Shown here piece after piece: positions 7,249-14,990 of a stretch of DNA of 22,420 nt. Every line of letters begins with the position of its first letter. Within the stretch, counting starts at the first letter, position 1. Position numbers and translations under genes: made by a program. This DNA is from Bacteroidota bacterium (GTDB lineage Bacteria; Bacteroidota; Ignavibacteria; Ignavibacteriales; Ignavibacteriaceae), in NCBI GenBank assembly GCA_021796135.1, contig JAJYOQ010000016.1:1-22420 (forward strand). Reading direction: 5' to 3'. The notes beneath the pieces were generated by a model. It had not been told where the DNA came from and searched no databases. It worked only from the letters and a program-made list of their open reading frames with translations.

Positions 7249-8675
7249 TGTTTTGGAAATTAGAAGACAAGGCCTCAAATTCTGGCGTACTTATTAATGA
7301 TAATACTAATAATGTTGTTGCTTATCAAGAATTATTTCAAAGAGTCGAGATCATCACAGAAGTTTTATCAAAGAAAGATAAAACGCTTATCTTTCTTTTT
7401 GGTGATAATTCGATTGAAAGTATAGAAATCTATTTAGCTGCACTTTATACTAATAATACTATATACCTAGCAAACCTACAAATGGATGACAGACTTAAGA
7501 ATAATTTAATATCTATTTACTATCCAGAAATTATCTTTAGCAAAAAAGAAATAGCAAGTCTATCTGATTTATATGAACATAGTGTTCTTAGCAATAAGTT
7601 TTCACTTTATAAAATAAAAAGAAGGCAAGACTTTAATCCCATCTACAAAGACTTAGCAGTTCTTTTATCGACATCTGGTACTACAGGAAGCCCAAAATTT
7701 GTAAGGTTATCATATAGCAATTTGCAATCTAACGCTCAATCAATTGCAGAGTATTTATCTATAACTGAGAATGAAAAACCAATAACTAGTTTACCAATGA
7801 GCTATTCTTTTGGCTTATCTGTAATTAATAGCCATCTTTTAAAGGGTGCTTCTATAGTTTGTACTAATCAATCAATGGTAATGAGAGAATTTTGGAATTT
7901 ATTTAATCTAAATAATTGCACATCTTTTTCAGGAGTTCCTTATAACTATCAAATGTTGCATCGTTTGAAATTTGATAAACTTGAGATACCATCACTTAAA
8001 ATGATGACGCAAGCTGGTGGTAGATTAAGCGAGGGGCTTATTAAATATTTCTATGAAGCTGCAATAAATAAAAATATTAAATTCTTTATAATGTATGGTC
8101 AAACTGAGGCAACTGCAAGAATATCTTTTGTGCCGTTTGAAAATTTGGGTAATAAGATTGGTTCTATAGGCATTGCCATCCCCAATGGGAAAATTGATAT
8201 ATTAGATGATAATTTTGGAATTAAATTACCAAAAGAAGAAGGAGAATTGGTTTATTATGGAGAGAACGTTATGCTTGGCTATTCAGAAACAAGAGAGGAC
8301 TTATCAAAAGGTGACGAAATGAAAGGAATACTTAATACTGGCGACTTAGCATTTAAGGATGAGGATGGCTTTCTATTTATAACTGGAAGGTTAAAACGCT
8401 TTATTAAATTATTCGGTCTACGCATAAACCTAGATGAAATTGAAAAAATGATAGAAAATAAATTCTCTTTACCTATTGCAGCTATTGGAACTGATGATGC
8501 ACTTAAGGTTTTAATACAAACATCAGATAGTAATCTTTCAGAATTAGTTAATAGATACATAATTGAAACTTATAAATTACATCATTCCTTTCTTTCGGTT
8601 AGAATTGTTGACTCAATTCCTGTTACAACATCCGGTAAAAAAGATTATAATCTTATCCAAGAATTATTAAAATAA
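7248..8675 (+). CDS. AMP-dependent acyl/aryl ligase (ANL superfamily)
   Basis: A 475-residue adenylate-forming ligase. The P-loop STSGTTGSPK spans residues 141-150. MYGQTEATARISF is the A5 motif, LNTGDLAFKDEDGFLFITGR the A7 block, and FIKLFGLRINLDEIE the hinge/A8 region. C-terminal TSGKKDYN carries the catalytic Lys (464/465). The amino-acid-binding FDxS of A-domains is absent (MSYSFGLSVINSHLLKG), so a simple carboxylic acid is the likelier substrate, in contrast to the ligase at 20-1528. Start and stop both overlap neighbours as TAATG, which ties its translation to the SDR relic upstream and to the LuxE-like gene downstream. It probably makes an acyl-AMP or acyl thioester for the carrier protein and the LuxE/LuxC pair. 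Confidence 0.87.
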   Translation: MFWKLEDKASNSGVLINDNTNNVVAYQELFQRVEIITEVLSKKDKTLIFLFGDNSIESIEIYLAALYTNNTIYLANLQMDDRLKNNLISIYYPEIIFSKKEIASLSDLYEHSVLSNKFSLYKIKRRQDFNPIYKDLAVLLSTSGTTGSPKFVRLSYSNLQSNAQSIAEYLSITENEKPITSLPMSYSFGLSVINSHLLKGASIVCTNQSMVMREFWNLFNLNNCTSFSGVPYNYQMLHRLKFDKLEIPSLKMMTQAGGRLSEGLIKYFYEAAINKNIKFFIMYGQTEATARISFVPFENLGNKIGSIGIAIPNGKIDILDDNFGIKLPKEEGELVYYGENVMLGYSETREDLSKGDEMKGILNTGDLAFKDEDGFLFITGRLKRFIKLFGLRINLDEIEKMIENKFSLPIAAIGTDDALKVLIQTSDSNLSELVNRYIIETYKLHHSFLSVRIVDSIPVTTSGKKDYNLIQELLK

Positions 8676-9784
8676 TGAAAGCAATAGAAGAACTTTTTGC
8701 TCTACCTCAATATACTGTTGATCAATCGACAAAAAACGAGCTACTTTTAAGTGGCATGGACTATTTAACAAATTATCATTCCCAAAATTCATCTCATTAC
8801 AAAAAATTAATTTCAAATTTACAAATTGACCTAAATCAGAAATTTATTTTTTTAGAAGAAGTGCCTTTTATACCTGTGAGGCTTTTTAAATCCCAGAGAA
8901 TTCAGAGTATTCCAGAAGAAGAAGTTATGAAAGTGCTGACTTCAAGTGGCACAACTGGTCAACAAGTTTCACGTATCGTCTTAAACAGGGAAACTTCATC
9001 ACTACAAGTAAAAGCACTTGCTTCGATAATTACTTCATATATTGGGCATCAACGGCTGCCAATGATTATAATAGATTCTGATTCGATTTTAAAGAGTAAA
9101 TCTTCACTAAGCGCTAGAGGAGCTGGTCTAATAGGACTTTCTAATTTCGGTAGGAATCATTTTTTTGCACTTAATGAAAATATGGAGTTAAAAATAGACC
9201 ATTTGATAGAATTTTTAGGGAAATATAAATCGGAAAGAATTTTGATTTTCGGTTTTACATTTATGATATGGCAATATTTCTATTCCAAATTAAAAAAAAT
9301 GGACATAAAAATTGATTTAGGGAATTCCATACTTATTCATAGCGGTGGGTGGAAGAAATTAATAGAACATGAGGTTTCTAACAAAGTTTTTAAAGAAACC
9401 CTTTTCGAACAGTTTAAAATTAAAAGCATTTTCAATTTTTATGGTATGGTAGAGCAAGTGGGCAGTATTTTTATGGAATGTGAACTAGGTTACCTGCATG
9501 CACCAAATTTTGCTGAAATCCTAATTAGAGATTATTCTAATTGGAAGATTTTATCGCCTGGAAACATAGGGGTTATTCAATCATTAAGTATTTTGCCGAA
9601 AAGTTACCCAGGACATTCCTTACTGACTGAAGATTTGGGAGAAATTATAGGAGTTGATGATTGTAAATGCGGAAGAAAAGGCACATACTTTTTAATTCAT
9701 GGCAGAATACCAAAAGCGGAACTTCGAGGTTGCAGTGATACTCATGCTGAATCTGTTTTACCAAAATCAAATATTCTGACATGA
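8675..9784 (+). CDS. LuxE-like acyl-protein synthetase / acyl transferase
   Basis: A 369-residue protein of the LuxE family (acyl-protein synthetase of the fatty acid reductase complex). It has the adenylation P-loop TSSGTTG at residues 89-95, the family block INFxGMVEQVGS-like FNFYGMVEQVGSIFMECELG, the cysteine cluster CKCGRKG, and the C-terminal HGRIPKAELRGCSD. Cys353, 16 residues from the end, sits where LuxE's acyl-accepting cysteine lies (near the C-terminus) and is probably equivalent. In bioluminescence LuxE activates the acyl group and passes it to LuxC; here it is followed by a LuxC-like gene with an ATGA overlap (9781-9784). No luciferase or LuxD gene is nearby, so the role is aldehyde formation for another pathway. 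The substrate may be short, polar or carrier-bound. Confidence 0.88.
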   Translation: MKAIEELFALPQYTVDQSTKNELLLSGMDYLTNYHSQNSSHYKKLISNLQIDLNQKFIFLEEVPFIPVRLFKSQRIQSIPEEEVMKVLTSSGTTGQQVSRIVLNRETSSLQVKALASIITSYIGHQRLPMIIIDSDSILKSKSSLSARGAGLIGLSNFGRNHFFALNENMELKIDHLIEFLGKYKSERILIFGFTFMIWQYFYSKLKKMDIKIDLGNSILIHSGGWKKLIEHEVSNKVFKETLFEQFKIKSIFNFYGMVEQVGSIFMECELGYLHAPNFAEILIRDYSNWKILSPGNIGVIQSLSILPKSYPGHSLLTEDLGEIIGVDDCKCGRKGTYFLIHGRIPKAELRGCSDTHAESVLPKSNILT

Positions 9785-11019
9785 AAATAACTTCTTTAGC
9801 ACCTATATATATTGAATCAGAAATTGAATTAATTCTTAATCCGAATTTTATTAATCAATCGCGCCAATCTTCTTTTCATAATATTAGTATTGAATTTCTT
9901 TCATCCCTTTCAAAAAGGATATTAGAAAAAACCGATAGAAAATTATTCCCAGAGTTAGTCGCTTTAGCTTATTGGTTACGGAAATCTAACATTCTTAAAA
10001 TAATAAATGATTTTAAGTCCAGAATTAGTGAAGAAGTCATTATAGTTCCCCGGGGATTAGCTTTTCACGTCGCTCCTTCAAACGTAGATAGTATTTTCCT
10101 CTATTCGTGGGCATTATCACTTTTATCGGGTAATATAAATATTGTGCGTGTAACACAGAAATTAAATGTTCAATTAGAACTTCTACTAGGAATAATCCGT
10201 GAATTAATGAATGAGAATATTTTTGTTACAATTGCTGAACGAAATATTATCGTTACTTATCCTCGTGATAATGAAATAAATAGCTTTATTTCTTCACAAG
10301 CTGATTTAAGAATTTTATGGGGAGGGGATGAAACCATTAAAAATATTAAAACTTTAAATTCTAAACTCAATTCTAAGGATATCTCATTTGCTGATAAAAT
10401 TTCTTGTACAGCAATTAATTCAGCCAAATATTTGCAGTCTGAAATTGGTTTAAAATTAAATTTAGCAAAGCATTTTTATAACGATTCTTATTGGTTTGAT
10501 CAAATGGCATGCTCATCACCAAGATTTATTTTTTTCATTGGAACTCCGCTCCAATGTGAAAATGCAAGTAAAGAATTCTGGAAGAATCTTGGATCACAAT
10601 TAATGCAAAAAGGGCATGCTGACCCTTCAAATCTTGCTATGGAAAAACTTATTTACTTATATGAAGCTTTAATAACTTCTGAAAAAATAGTAATAGAAGA
10701 GGAGTTGAATATAGAAAAACCTACTGTCGCAAAAATTGAGTTAAATGAAGTGCCTCAATATACAGAGACCTGCGGAGGAGGCTTTTTCTTTGAATCATTC
10801 ATAAATAATCTGAATGATTTGACATCAATAATATCAGGTAAAAATCAAACTTTAACATATTATGGCTTTGACAAGGTTGAATTGAAGCAATTAATTTTGA
10901 GAATTAATGGATTGGGTATTGATAGAATTGTACCGATTGGACAGGCTCTTAACTTTAATGTCATCTGGGATGGCTACGATCTTCTTTCTGAAATGACAAA
11001 ACGCATTAATTTATTATAA
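9781..11019 (+). CDS. LuxC-like acyl-CoA/acyl-protein reductase (aldehyde forming)
   Basis: A 412-residue member of the LuxC family, related to aldehyde dehydrogenases. It would reduce an enzyme-bound acyl thioester to the free aldehyde with NADPH. The signature PRGLAFHVAPSNVDSIFLYS and the following NIVRVT match LuxC. DQMACSSPRFIFF carries Cys244 in the position of the catalytic acyl-accepting cysteine, and ETCGGGFFFE and GLGIDRIVPIGQAL lie near the C-terminus. The length is somewhat below Vibrio LuxC (about 480). It overlaps the LuxE-like gene by 4 bases and is the last gene of the operon. The aldehyde it makes is a natural acceptor for the transketolase encoded upstream; that link is inference from context. 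Confidence 0.88.
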   Translation: MKITSLAPIYIESEIELILNPNFINQSRQSSFHNISIEFLSSLSKRILEKTDRKLFPELVALAYWLRKSNILKIINDFKSRISEEVIIVPRGLAFHVAPSNVDSIFLYSWALSLLSGNINIVRVTQKLNVQLELLLGIIRELMNENIFVTIAERNIIVTYPRDNEINSFISSQADLRILWGGDETIKNIKTLNSKLNSKDISFADKISCTAINSAKYLQSEIGLKLNLAKHFYNDSYWFDQMACSSPRFIFFIGTPLQCENASKEFWKNLGSQLMQKGHADPSNLAMEKLIYLYEALITSEKIVIEEELNIEKPTVAKIELNEVPQYTETCGGGFFFESFINNLNDLTSIISGKNQTLTYYGFDKVELKQLILRINGLGIDRIVPIGQALNFNVIWDGYDLLSEMTKRINLL

Positions 11020-11020
11020 T

Positions 11021-11051
11021 TGTTATAAAGCACAAAAATTATTTTATAACA
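11021..11051 (+). terminator. Possible weak terminator after the biosynthetic operon
   Basis: Arms TGTTATAAA (11021-11029) and TTTATAACA (11043-11051) form a 9-bp stem with a 13-base loop directly after the LuxC-like stop codon, followed by TTTATTACT. The stem is mostly A/T and the T-run is short, so termination would be weak at best. Confidence 0.3.
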
Positions 11052-11118
11052 TTTATTACTATAAGCCATAATTATTTCTAATTTTAGGATTAAGATTATT
11101 TACAATATTTAAGAGCAT

Positions 11119-11124
11119 TATAAT
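11119..11124 (+). promoter_or_regulatory. Possible -10 element upstream of fbp
   Basis: TATAAT at 11119-11124 lies 64 bases before the fbp start in the intergenic gap, in a position suitable for a promoter. There is no good -35 hexamer 17 bases upstream (ATTATT). In a genome this A+T-rich, chance matches are common. Confidence 0.25.
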
Positions 11125-11130
11125 ATTGTG

Positions 11131-11154
11131 ATTAGTTGCGGATAAGCAACTAAT
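11131..11154 (+). promoter_or_regulatory. Inverted repeat / hairpin in the fbp leader
   Basis: ATTAGTTGC (11131-11139), loop GGATAA, GCAACTAAT (11146-11154) is a perfect 9-bp dyad. It can be extended by a G-U and a T-A pair on the outer side. It lies about 34 bases before the fbp start and about 6 bases after a TATAAT. It could be an operator for a fbp repressor, a 5' leader hairpin or a residual terminator; the downstream sequence is only moderately T-rich. Confidence 0.4.
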
Positions 11155-11187
11155 TATCTAATTTTATATAAAAAAAAGGCAGGCTCT

Positions 11188-12231
11188 ATGTCAAAAACAA
11201 AATTTATGACACTCGCCAGACACATAATCGAAGGCGAAAAGAGACACCCTGAAGCTACCGGAGAATTATCACGATTATTATCTGATCTTTCTCTAGCAGC
11301 AAAGGTGATTTCTTTGGAAGTTAATAAAGCAGGACTTGTTGATATTCTTGGTTTCACAGGCAATAATAATATTCATGGAGAGCAAGTAAAGAAATTAGAT
11401 ATATTTGCTCACGACATGCTTATTAGTGCTATGGACCATGGCGGACATTTTTGTGTAATGGCATCTGAAGAAGAAGAAGACATAATTCATATACCTGCAA
11501 AGCATAAAATCGGGAAATATGTTTTACTATTTGATCCTTTAGATGGATCTTCAAACATAGATGCTAACATTAGCATCGGCACAATATTTTCCATATATAA
11601 AAGAGTTACTCCTGACGGTTATCCAGGAACCATTGAAGATTGCTTGCAAAAAGGCATAAATCAAGTTGCAGCAGGATATATTATATATGGCTCTAGCACA
11701 ATTTTAGTATATACTACCGGCGAAGGTGTTCATGGCTTTACTCTTGATCCTTCCTTTGGAGAATTCTTACTCTCACATGATGATATAAAAATTCCTAAAA
11801 AATCTCACATTTATAGCATAAATGAAGGCAATTATTTATACTGGCATCCCGGACTTAAAAAATATATCAAATATCTTCAAGAAGAAGACGCATCAACAAA
11901 TAGACCTTACTCGTCACGTTATGTTGGATCAATGGTAGCAGATATACATAGAAATCTTTTATACGGAGGTATTTTTATGTACCCGGCAGATAACCGTCAC
12001 CTTAAAGGTAAATTAAGATTGATGTATGAATGTAATCCTATGGCTATGATAATAGAAGCTGCCGGAGGAAGGGCATCAAACGGAAAACAAAGGATATTGG
12101 AGATTCAACCGGTTTTGCTTCATGAGAGAACCCCGTTATTTATAGGAAATGAGGAAGATGTAAAAATGGTTGAAAGTTTTATGGCAATGGAAGAAGTTAA
12201 CAGTGAAACCTATATGGATAATAAATTTTGA
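11188..12231 (+). CDS. fbp: Fructose-1,6-bisphosphatase, class I
   Basis: A 347-residue class I FBPase, the gluconeogenic enzyme hydrolysing fructose-1,6-bisphosphate to fructose-6-phosphate. The metal-binding signature [11 protein letters not shown] starts at residue 115, preceded by ASEEEED (acidic metal ligands). The substrate-site segment [20 protein letters not shown] and the C-terminal active-site block [20 protein letters not shown] (Lys of GKLRLMYE) are intact. Length is normal for the family. An AGGCAGG-like ribosome site lies just upstream of the ATG. It has its own 168-bp upstream gap with a dyad, so it is likely a separate transcription unit and a housekeeping gene, not part of the LuxCE cluster. 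Confidence 0.96.
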   Translation: MSKTKFMTLARHIIEGEKRHPEATGELSRLLSDLSLAAKVISLEVNKAGLVDILGFTGNNNIHGEQVKKLDIFAHDMLISAMDHGGHFCVMASEEEEDIIHIPAKHKIGKYVLLFDPLDGSSNIDANISIGTIFSIYKRVTPDGYPGTIEDCLQKGINQVAAGYIIYGSSTILVYTTGEGVHGFTLDPSFGEFLLSHDDIKIPKKSHIYSINEGNYLYWHPGLKKYIKYLQEEDASTNRPYSSRYVGSMVADIHRNLLYGGIFMYPADNRHLKGKLRLMYECNPMAMIIEAAGGRASNGKQRILEIQPVLLHERTPLFIGNEEDVKMVESFMAMEEVNSETYMDNKF

Positions 12232-12304
12232 ATTTAGCCTCTGCTTAATATTCAAAATATTTTGATATATACATATTAACCGTTAAGAATTTTTCTTCTG
12301 AATT

Positions 12305-12580
12305 CTAATTTTCTTCTTTATTTATGTTTTGAACTTCTTTAGAAATTTTTTGTGCAAGATCATCAAGAGAAATTCCCACAACTTTAATTTTAGTTGATTT
12401 TACCAGTATTTCTGGTTTATCTCCTTCTCCAGACATATATTTATAAAGTGAAAAACCTAATCTATTTCTGTCATTAGCGATCGGAATAAATTCAGTAAGT
12501 GACTCGACTATATTATATACTTTTTTCTCCAAAGAATTTTCATCAAAATTGTTTGTTTTTGGTGCGGATAAAGAAGTCAT
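12305..12580 (-). CDS. Small conserved-looking protein of unknown function
   Basis: A 91-residue soluble protein with no signal peptide or membrane segment. I do not recognise its family. The first 15 residues look disordered (Ser/Pro/Asn). A helix with LEKKVYNIVESLTEFIP is followed by RNRLGFSLYKYMSGEG, a basic strand (EILVKSTKIKVVGISL) and a charged C-terminal helix ending in NKEEN. Coding is supported by a good ribosome site on the minus strand (AAGGA six bases before the ATG at 12580) and by an isolated, sensible position. It is convergent with fbp (73 bases between stops) and divergent from the GT9 gene, so it is probably a single-gene transcript. Confidence 0.6.
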   Translation of the reverse strand: MTSLSAPKTNNFDENSLEKKVYNIVESLTEFIPIANDRNRLGFSLYKYMSGEGDKPEILVKSTKIKVVGISLDDLAQKISKEVQNINKEEN

Positions 12581-12665
12581 TATAAATCCTTATTTTTTTT
12601 GTGTAAAGATATAATAGTGCAAATAAAACTTCAACAACAAAGTGGAAGTAATATTACTATTTAAC

Positions 12666-12673
12666 TAAATTTG
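12666..12673 (+). promoter_or_regulatory. Possible Bacteroidota-type -7 element for the GT9/waaA operon
   Basis: TAAATTTG at 12666-12673 matches the TAnnTTTG -7 consensus of Bacteroidota-type housekeeping promoters and lies about 34 bases before the GT9 start, in the divergent gap. I found no clear TTG-type -33 element at the right distance, so this is tentative. Confidence 0.25.
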
Positions 12674-12706
12674 TACACTTAAAAAACGGTAATTGAAAGA
12701 AATGCT

Positions 12707-13690
12707 TTGGATTTAAGCAAAAATAAAAGAATATTAATAATAAGACTAAGTTCTTTAGGTGATATTTTACTTACCACACCGCTTATTAGATCCATGAAAA
12801 ATCAATATAAGTCAGTCGGCATTGATATTTTATTGCGAAAAGAATATCAAGATTTGTATAAATTTAATCCTTATATTGATCGAATATTTACTTTTACAAA
12901 TGACAACTACCTAGATTTGATGCCAGAGTTAAAAAAAAGAGATTATAATCTCGTAATAGATTTGCAAAATAACTATAGATCGATAAGGATAAGAAGTAAG
13001 ATAGGTTCTGCCGTATTTTCATTTAACAAAAAAAGCATAAGTAAATTTTTACTTGTTCATTTTAAGGCTCACCTGCTTAAGAGCTTGCCTTTAATTCCTC
13101 AAAGATATGCAGATTCAATTCCGAATTTTCATTTAGATAATGACGGTTTAGATTTATTTCTGCCGGATAAACAAGGACAAGATTTGGATCCTATTGAAAA
13201 CTACATAGGCATAGCACCCGGCAGTAGGCATTTCACAAAAATGTGGCCTAAAGATTATTATATTGATTTATCAAAAATGCTTCAATACGATGGGTTTAAA
13301 ATTGTCATTTTCGGAGGTAAAAGCGATCAAAAGTTATGTGAGGAAATATCTAAAGAAGTCATTGGTTCAGTAAATTTATGTAATGATGACGATATACTTA
13401 AGACAGCTGAAAATATGGGAAAGTGCAAAGCAATTATCTGTAATGATTCAGGTATGATGCATACTGCCTCCACTTGTAAAGTTCCGATACTGGCAGTTTT
13501 TGGATCTTCAGTTAAAGAATTTGGATTTATTCCATACAATTGTAAATATTTAATATTAGAGAATAATCAAATTGATTGCCGTCCATGTTCACATATCGGG
13601 AAAGATAAGTGTCCAAAAAAACATTTCAACTGTATGAAAGAATTAACACCGGGAATTGCATATTCAAAATTGAAGGAATTATTGAATTGA
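12707..13690 (+). CDS. GT9-family glycosyltransferase (ADP-heptose:LPS heptosyltransferase-like)
   Basis: A 327-residue GT-B glycosyltransferase of family 9. The N-terminal ILIIRLSSLGDILLTTP has the conserved GD (Asp19) expected for catalysis. The donor-binding domain shows GIAPGSRHFTKMWPKDYY, FGGKSDQKLCEEI and CNDSGMMHTASTCKVPILA. It transfers a heptose-type sugar to the inner core of lipopolysaccharide at the cytoplasmic membrane face. The start is TTG: the only nearby ATG (12702) is out of frame and runs into a stop after four codons. The gene's stop (TGA 13688-13690) overlaps an ATG that looks like the true start of waaA, which supports a two-gene lipopolysaccharide core operon. A cysteine-rich segment (DCRPCSHIGKDKCPKKHFNC) near the C-terminus is typical of a subgroup of these enzymes. 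Confidence 0.88.
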   Translation: MDLSKNKRILIIRLSSLGDILLTTPLIRSMKNQYKSVGIDILLRKEYQDLYKFNPYIDRIFTFTNDNYLDLMPELKKRDYNLVIDLQNNYRSIRIRSKIGSAVFSFNKKSISKFLLVHFKAHLLKSLPLIPQRYADSIPNFHLDNDGLDLFLPDKQGQDLDPIENYIGIAPGSRHFTKMWPKDYYIDLSKMLQYDGFKIVIFGGKSDQKLCEEISKEVIGSVNLCNDDDILKTAENMGKCKAIICNDSGMMHTASTCKVPILAVFGSSVKEFGFIPYNCKYLILENNQIDCRPCSHIGKDKCPKKHFNCMKELTPGIAYSKLKELLN

Positions 13691-13754
13691 TGGAAACAGT
13701 CTGGTATTTTTTTATAATCTCATTATAATTCCTCTACTTTATATATCTATAAGA
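13690..13754 (+). other. Out-of-frame membrane anchor of waaA, interrupted at a T7 tract
   Basis: An ATG at 13690-13692 overlaps the upstream TGA and reads METVWYFF, then shifts out of frame and stops. The waaA frame just after the T run reads FYNLIIIPLLYISIR directly into MAGIF, exactly the hydrophobic N-terminal anchor expected for Kdo transferases. If the seven-T run (13706-13713 region) had eight Ts, the two pieces would join as one 29-residue extension. So the real waaA start is probably 13690, with a -1 base difference in the homopolymer. It may be a sequencing error, a true mutation or a slippage site. Confidence 0.7.
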
Positions 13755-14966
13755 ATGGCCGGAATATTTAATAAGAAAGTTCAGATTGGAATAGCTGGGC
13801 GCAAAAGAATTTTTGAAGATTTATTGTTAAACGCTTCACTTCTTGATAAATCAAAGAAGCTAATATGGTTTCATTCATCATCTTTAGGTGAATTTGAACA
13901 GGCAAAACCAATAATACAAGAGTTAAAAAAGCGAAATAATGTCAATATATTAATTACTTTCTTTTCACCTTCAGGGTATGAAAATTCAAGGAAATACCCT
14001 TATGCCGATTTAGTATCCTATATTCCATTTGATACAAATTCAAATGCTAAAAAATTAATTTCAATTGCAAAGCCTGATTTAGCTATTATGATGAGATATG
14101 ATATTTGGCCTAATCATATTTGGGCAATGGCAAAAATTCACGTTCCAATTTTTGTTGTTGATGCAACAATGAAGTTAAATTCGCCTCGGATGCTTCCCAT
14201 TTCTAAGAATTTTCACAAAAATCTTTTCAAGATCATAAATAAATTTTTAGCTGTTTCTGTAAATGATATAAAAGGATTTAAGGAATTCGGAGTTTCATCT
14301 ATGCAGCTTAAAGCTGTTGGAGATACAAGATTCGACCGGGTATATCAAAGAAGCATAATTGCAAAAGAGAAAAATCTAATAAGAAGTGAATTACTGAAAG
14401 GGAAAAAAATTTTTGTTGCCGGAAGTACATGGGAAGTCGATGAAGATGTTATACTTCCAGCTTTTACTAAATTAACAAAATATGACAGTGATGTAGTTTT
14501 AATAATTGCGCCTCATGAACCAACATTAACCCATTTAGATAGGATCGAAAATGAATTTGCCGGCTCATTGGCAACTATTAGATTTTCTTCCTTAAATAAT
14601 TACAAAAACGAAAAGATAATTATAGTCGATTCAATTGGAATATTACTGACTTTATATACTTATGCAGATTTAGCATTTGTAGGTGGAAGTTTTAAACAAG
14701 GGATTCACAACGTTCTCGAAGCGGCAGTTTACGGAATACCTGTAATGTTCGGACCAAAAATCGATAACTCTCAAGAAAGCCAGCAATTGCTAAAACGCGG
14801 AAGCGGGATTTTAATTAGAAATAAGACAGATGCATACAGACAATTACGTTTGATGTTTTCAAACGAAATATTAAGAAAAGCTAAGGGGAAAATTAGCTCT
14901 GAATATGTTAAAGAAAACCTTGGGGCTACAGAAAAGATTTTAGAGGAAATCTATAAAGTAATTTAA
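13755..14966 (+). CDS. waaA: 3-deoxy-D-manno-octulosonic acid (Kdo) transferase
   Basis: WaaA transfers Kdo from CMP-Kdo to lipid A precursors on the inner face of the cytoplasmic membrane. The open frame of 403 residues is shorter than the usual 420-430 because it lacks the N-terminal anchor, which lies just upstream in another frame. Visible motifs are HSSSLGEFEQAKPII with the proposed catalytic base Glu46, MRYDIWPNHIW, VAGSTWEVDEDVI, IAPHEPTL, and the donor-site FVGGSFKQGIHNVLEAAVYG followed by GPKIDNSQES. It follows the GT9 gene in the same direction. Gram-negative lipopolysaccharide synthesis is therefore established for this organism. If 13755 were the only start, the protein would be active-site complete but poorly anchored. 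Confidence 0.92.
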   Translation: MAGIFNKKVQIGIAGRKRIFEDLLLNASLLDKSKKLIWFHSSSLGEFEQAKPIIQELKKRNNVNILITFFSPSGYENSRKYPYADLVSYIPFDTNSNAKKLISIAKPDLAIMMRYDIWPNHIWAMAKIHVPIFVVDATMKLNSPRMLPISKNFHKNLFKIINKFLAVSVNDIKGFKEFGVSSMQLKAVGDTRFDRVYQRSIIAKEKNLIRSELLKGKKIFVAGSTWEVDEDVILPAFTKLTKYDSDVVLIIAPHEPTLTHLDRIENEFAGSLATIRFSSLNNYKNEKIIIVDSIGILLTLYTYADLAFVGGSFKQGIHNVLEAAVYGIPVMFGPKIDNSQESQQLLKRGSGILIRNKTDAYRQLRLMFSNEILRKAKGKISSEYVKENLGATEKILEEIYKVI

Positions 14967-14990
14967 CATAATTTATACTGATTGCATCAT

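Noticed and set aside
3206..11019. Bioluminescence (lux) operon
   Set aside because: LuxE and LuxC relatives are present, but there is no luciferase (LuxA/LuxB) or LuxD. The neighbours are transketolase and SDRs, so the aldehyde serves another purpose.
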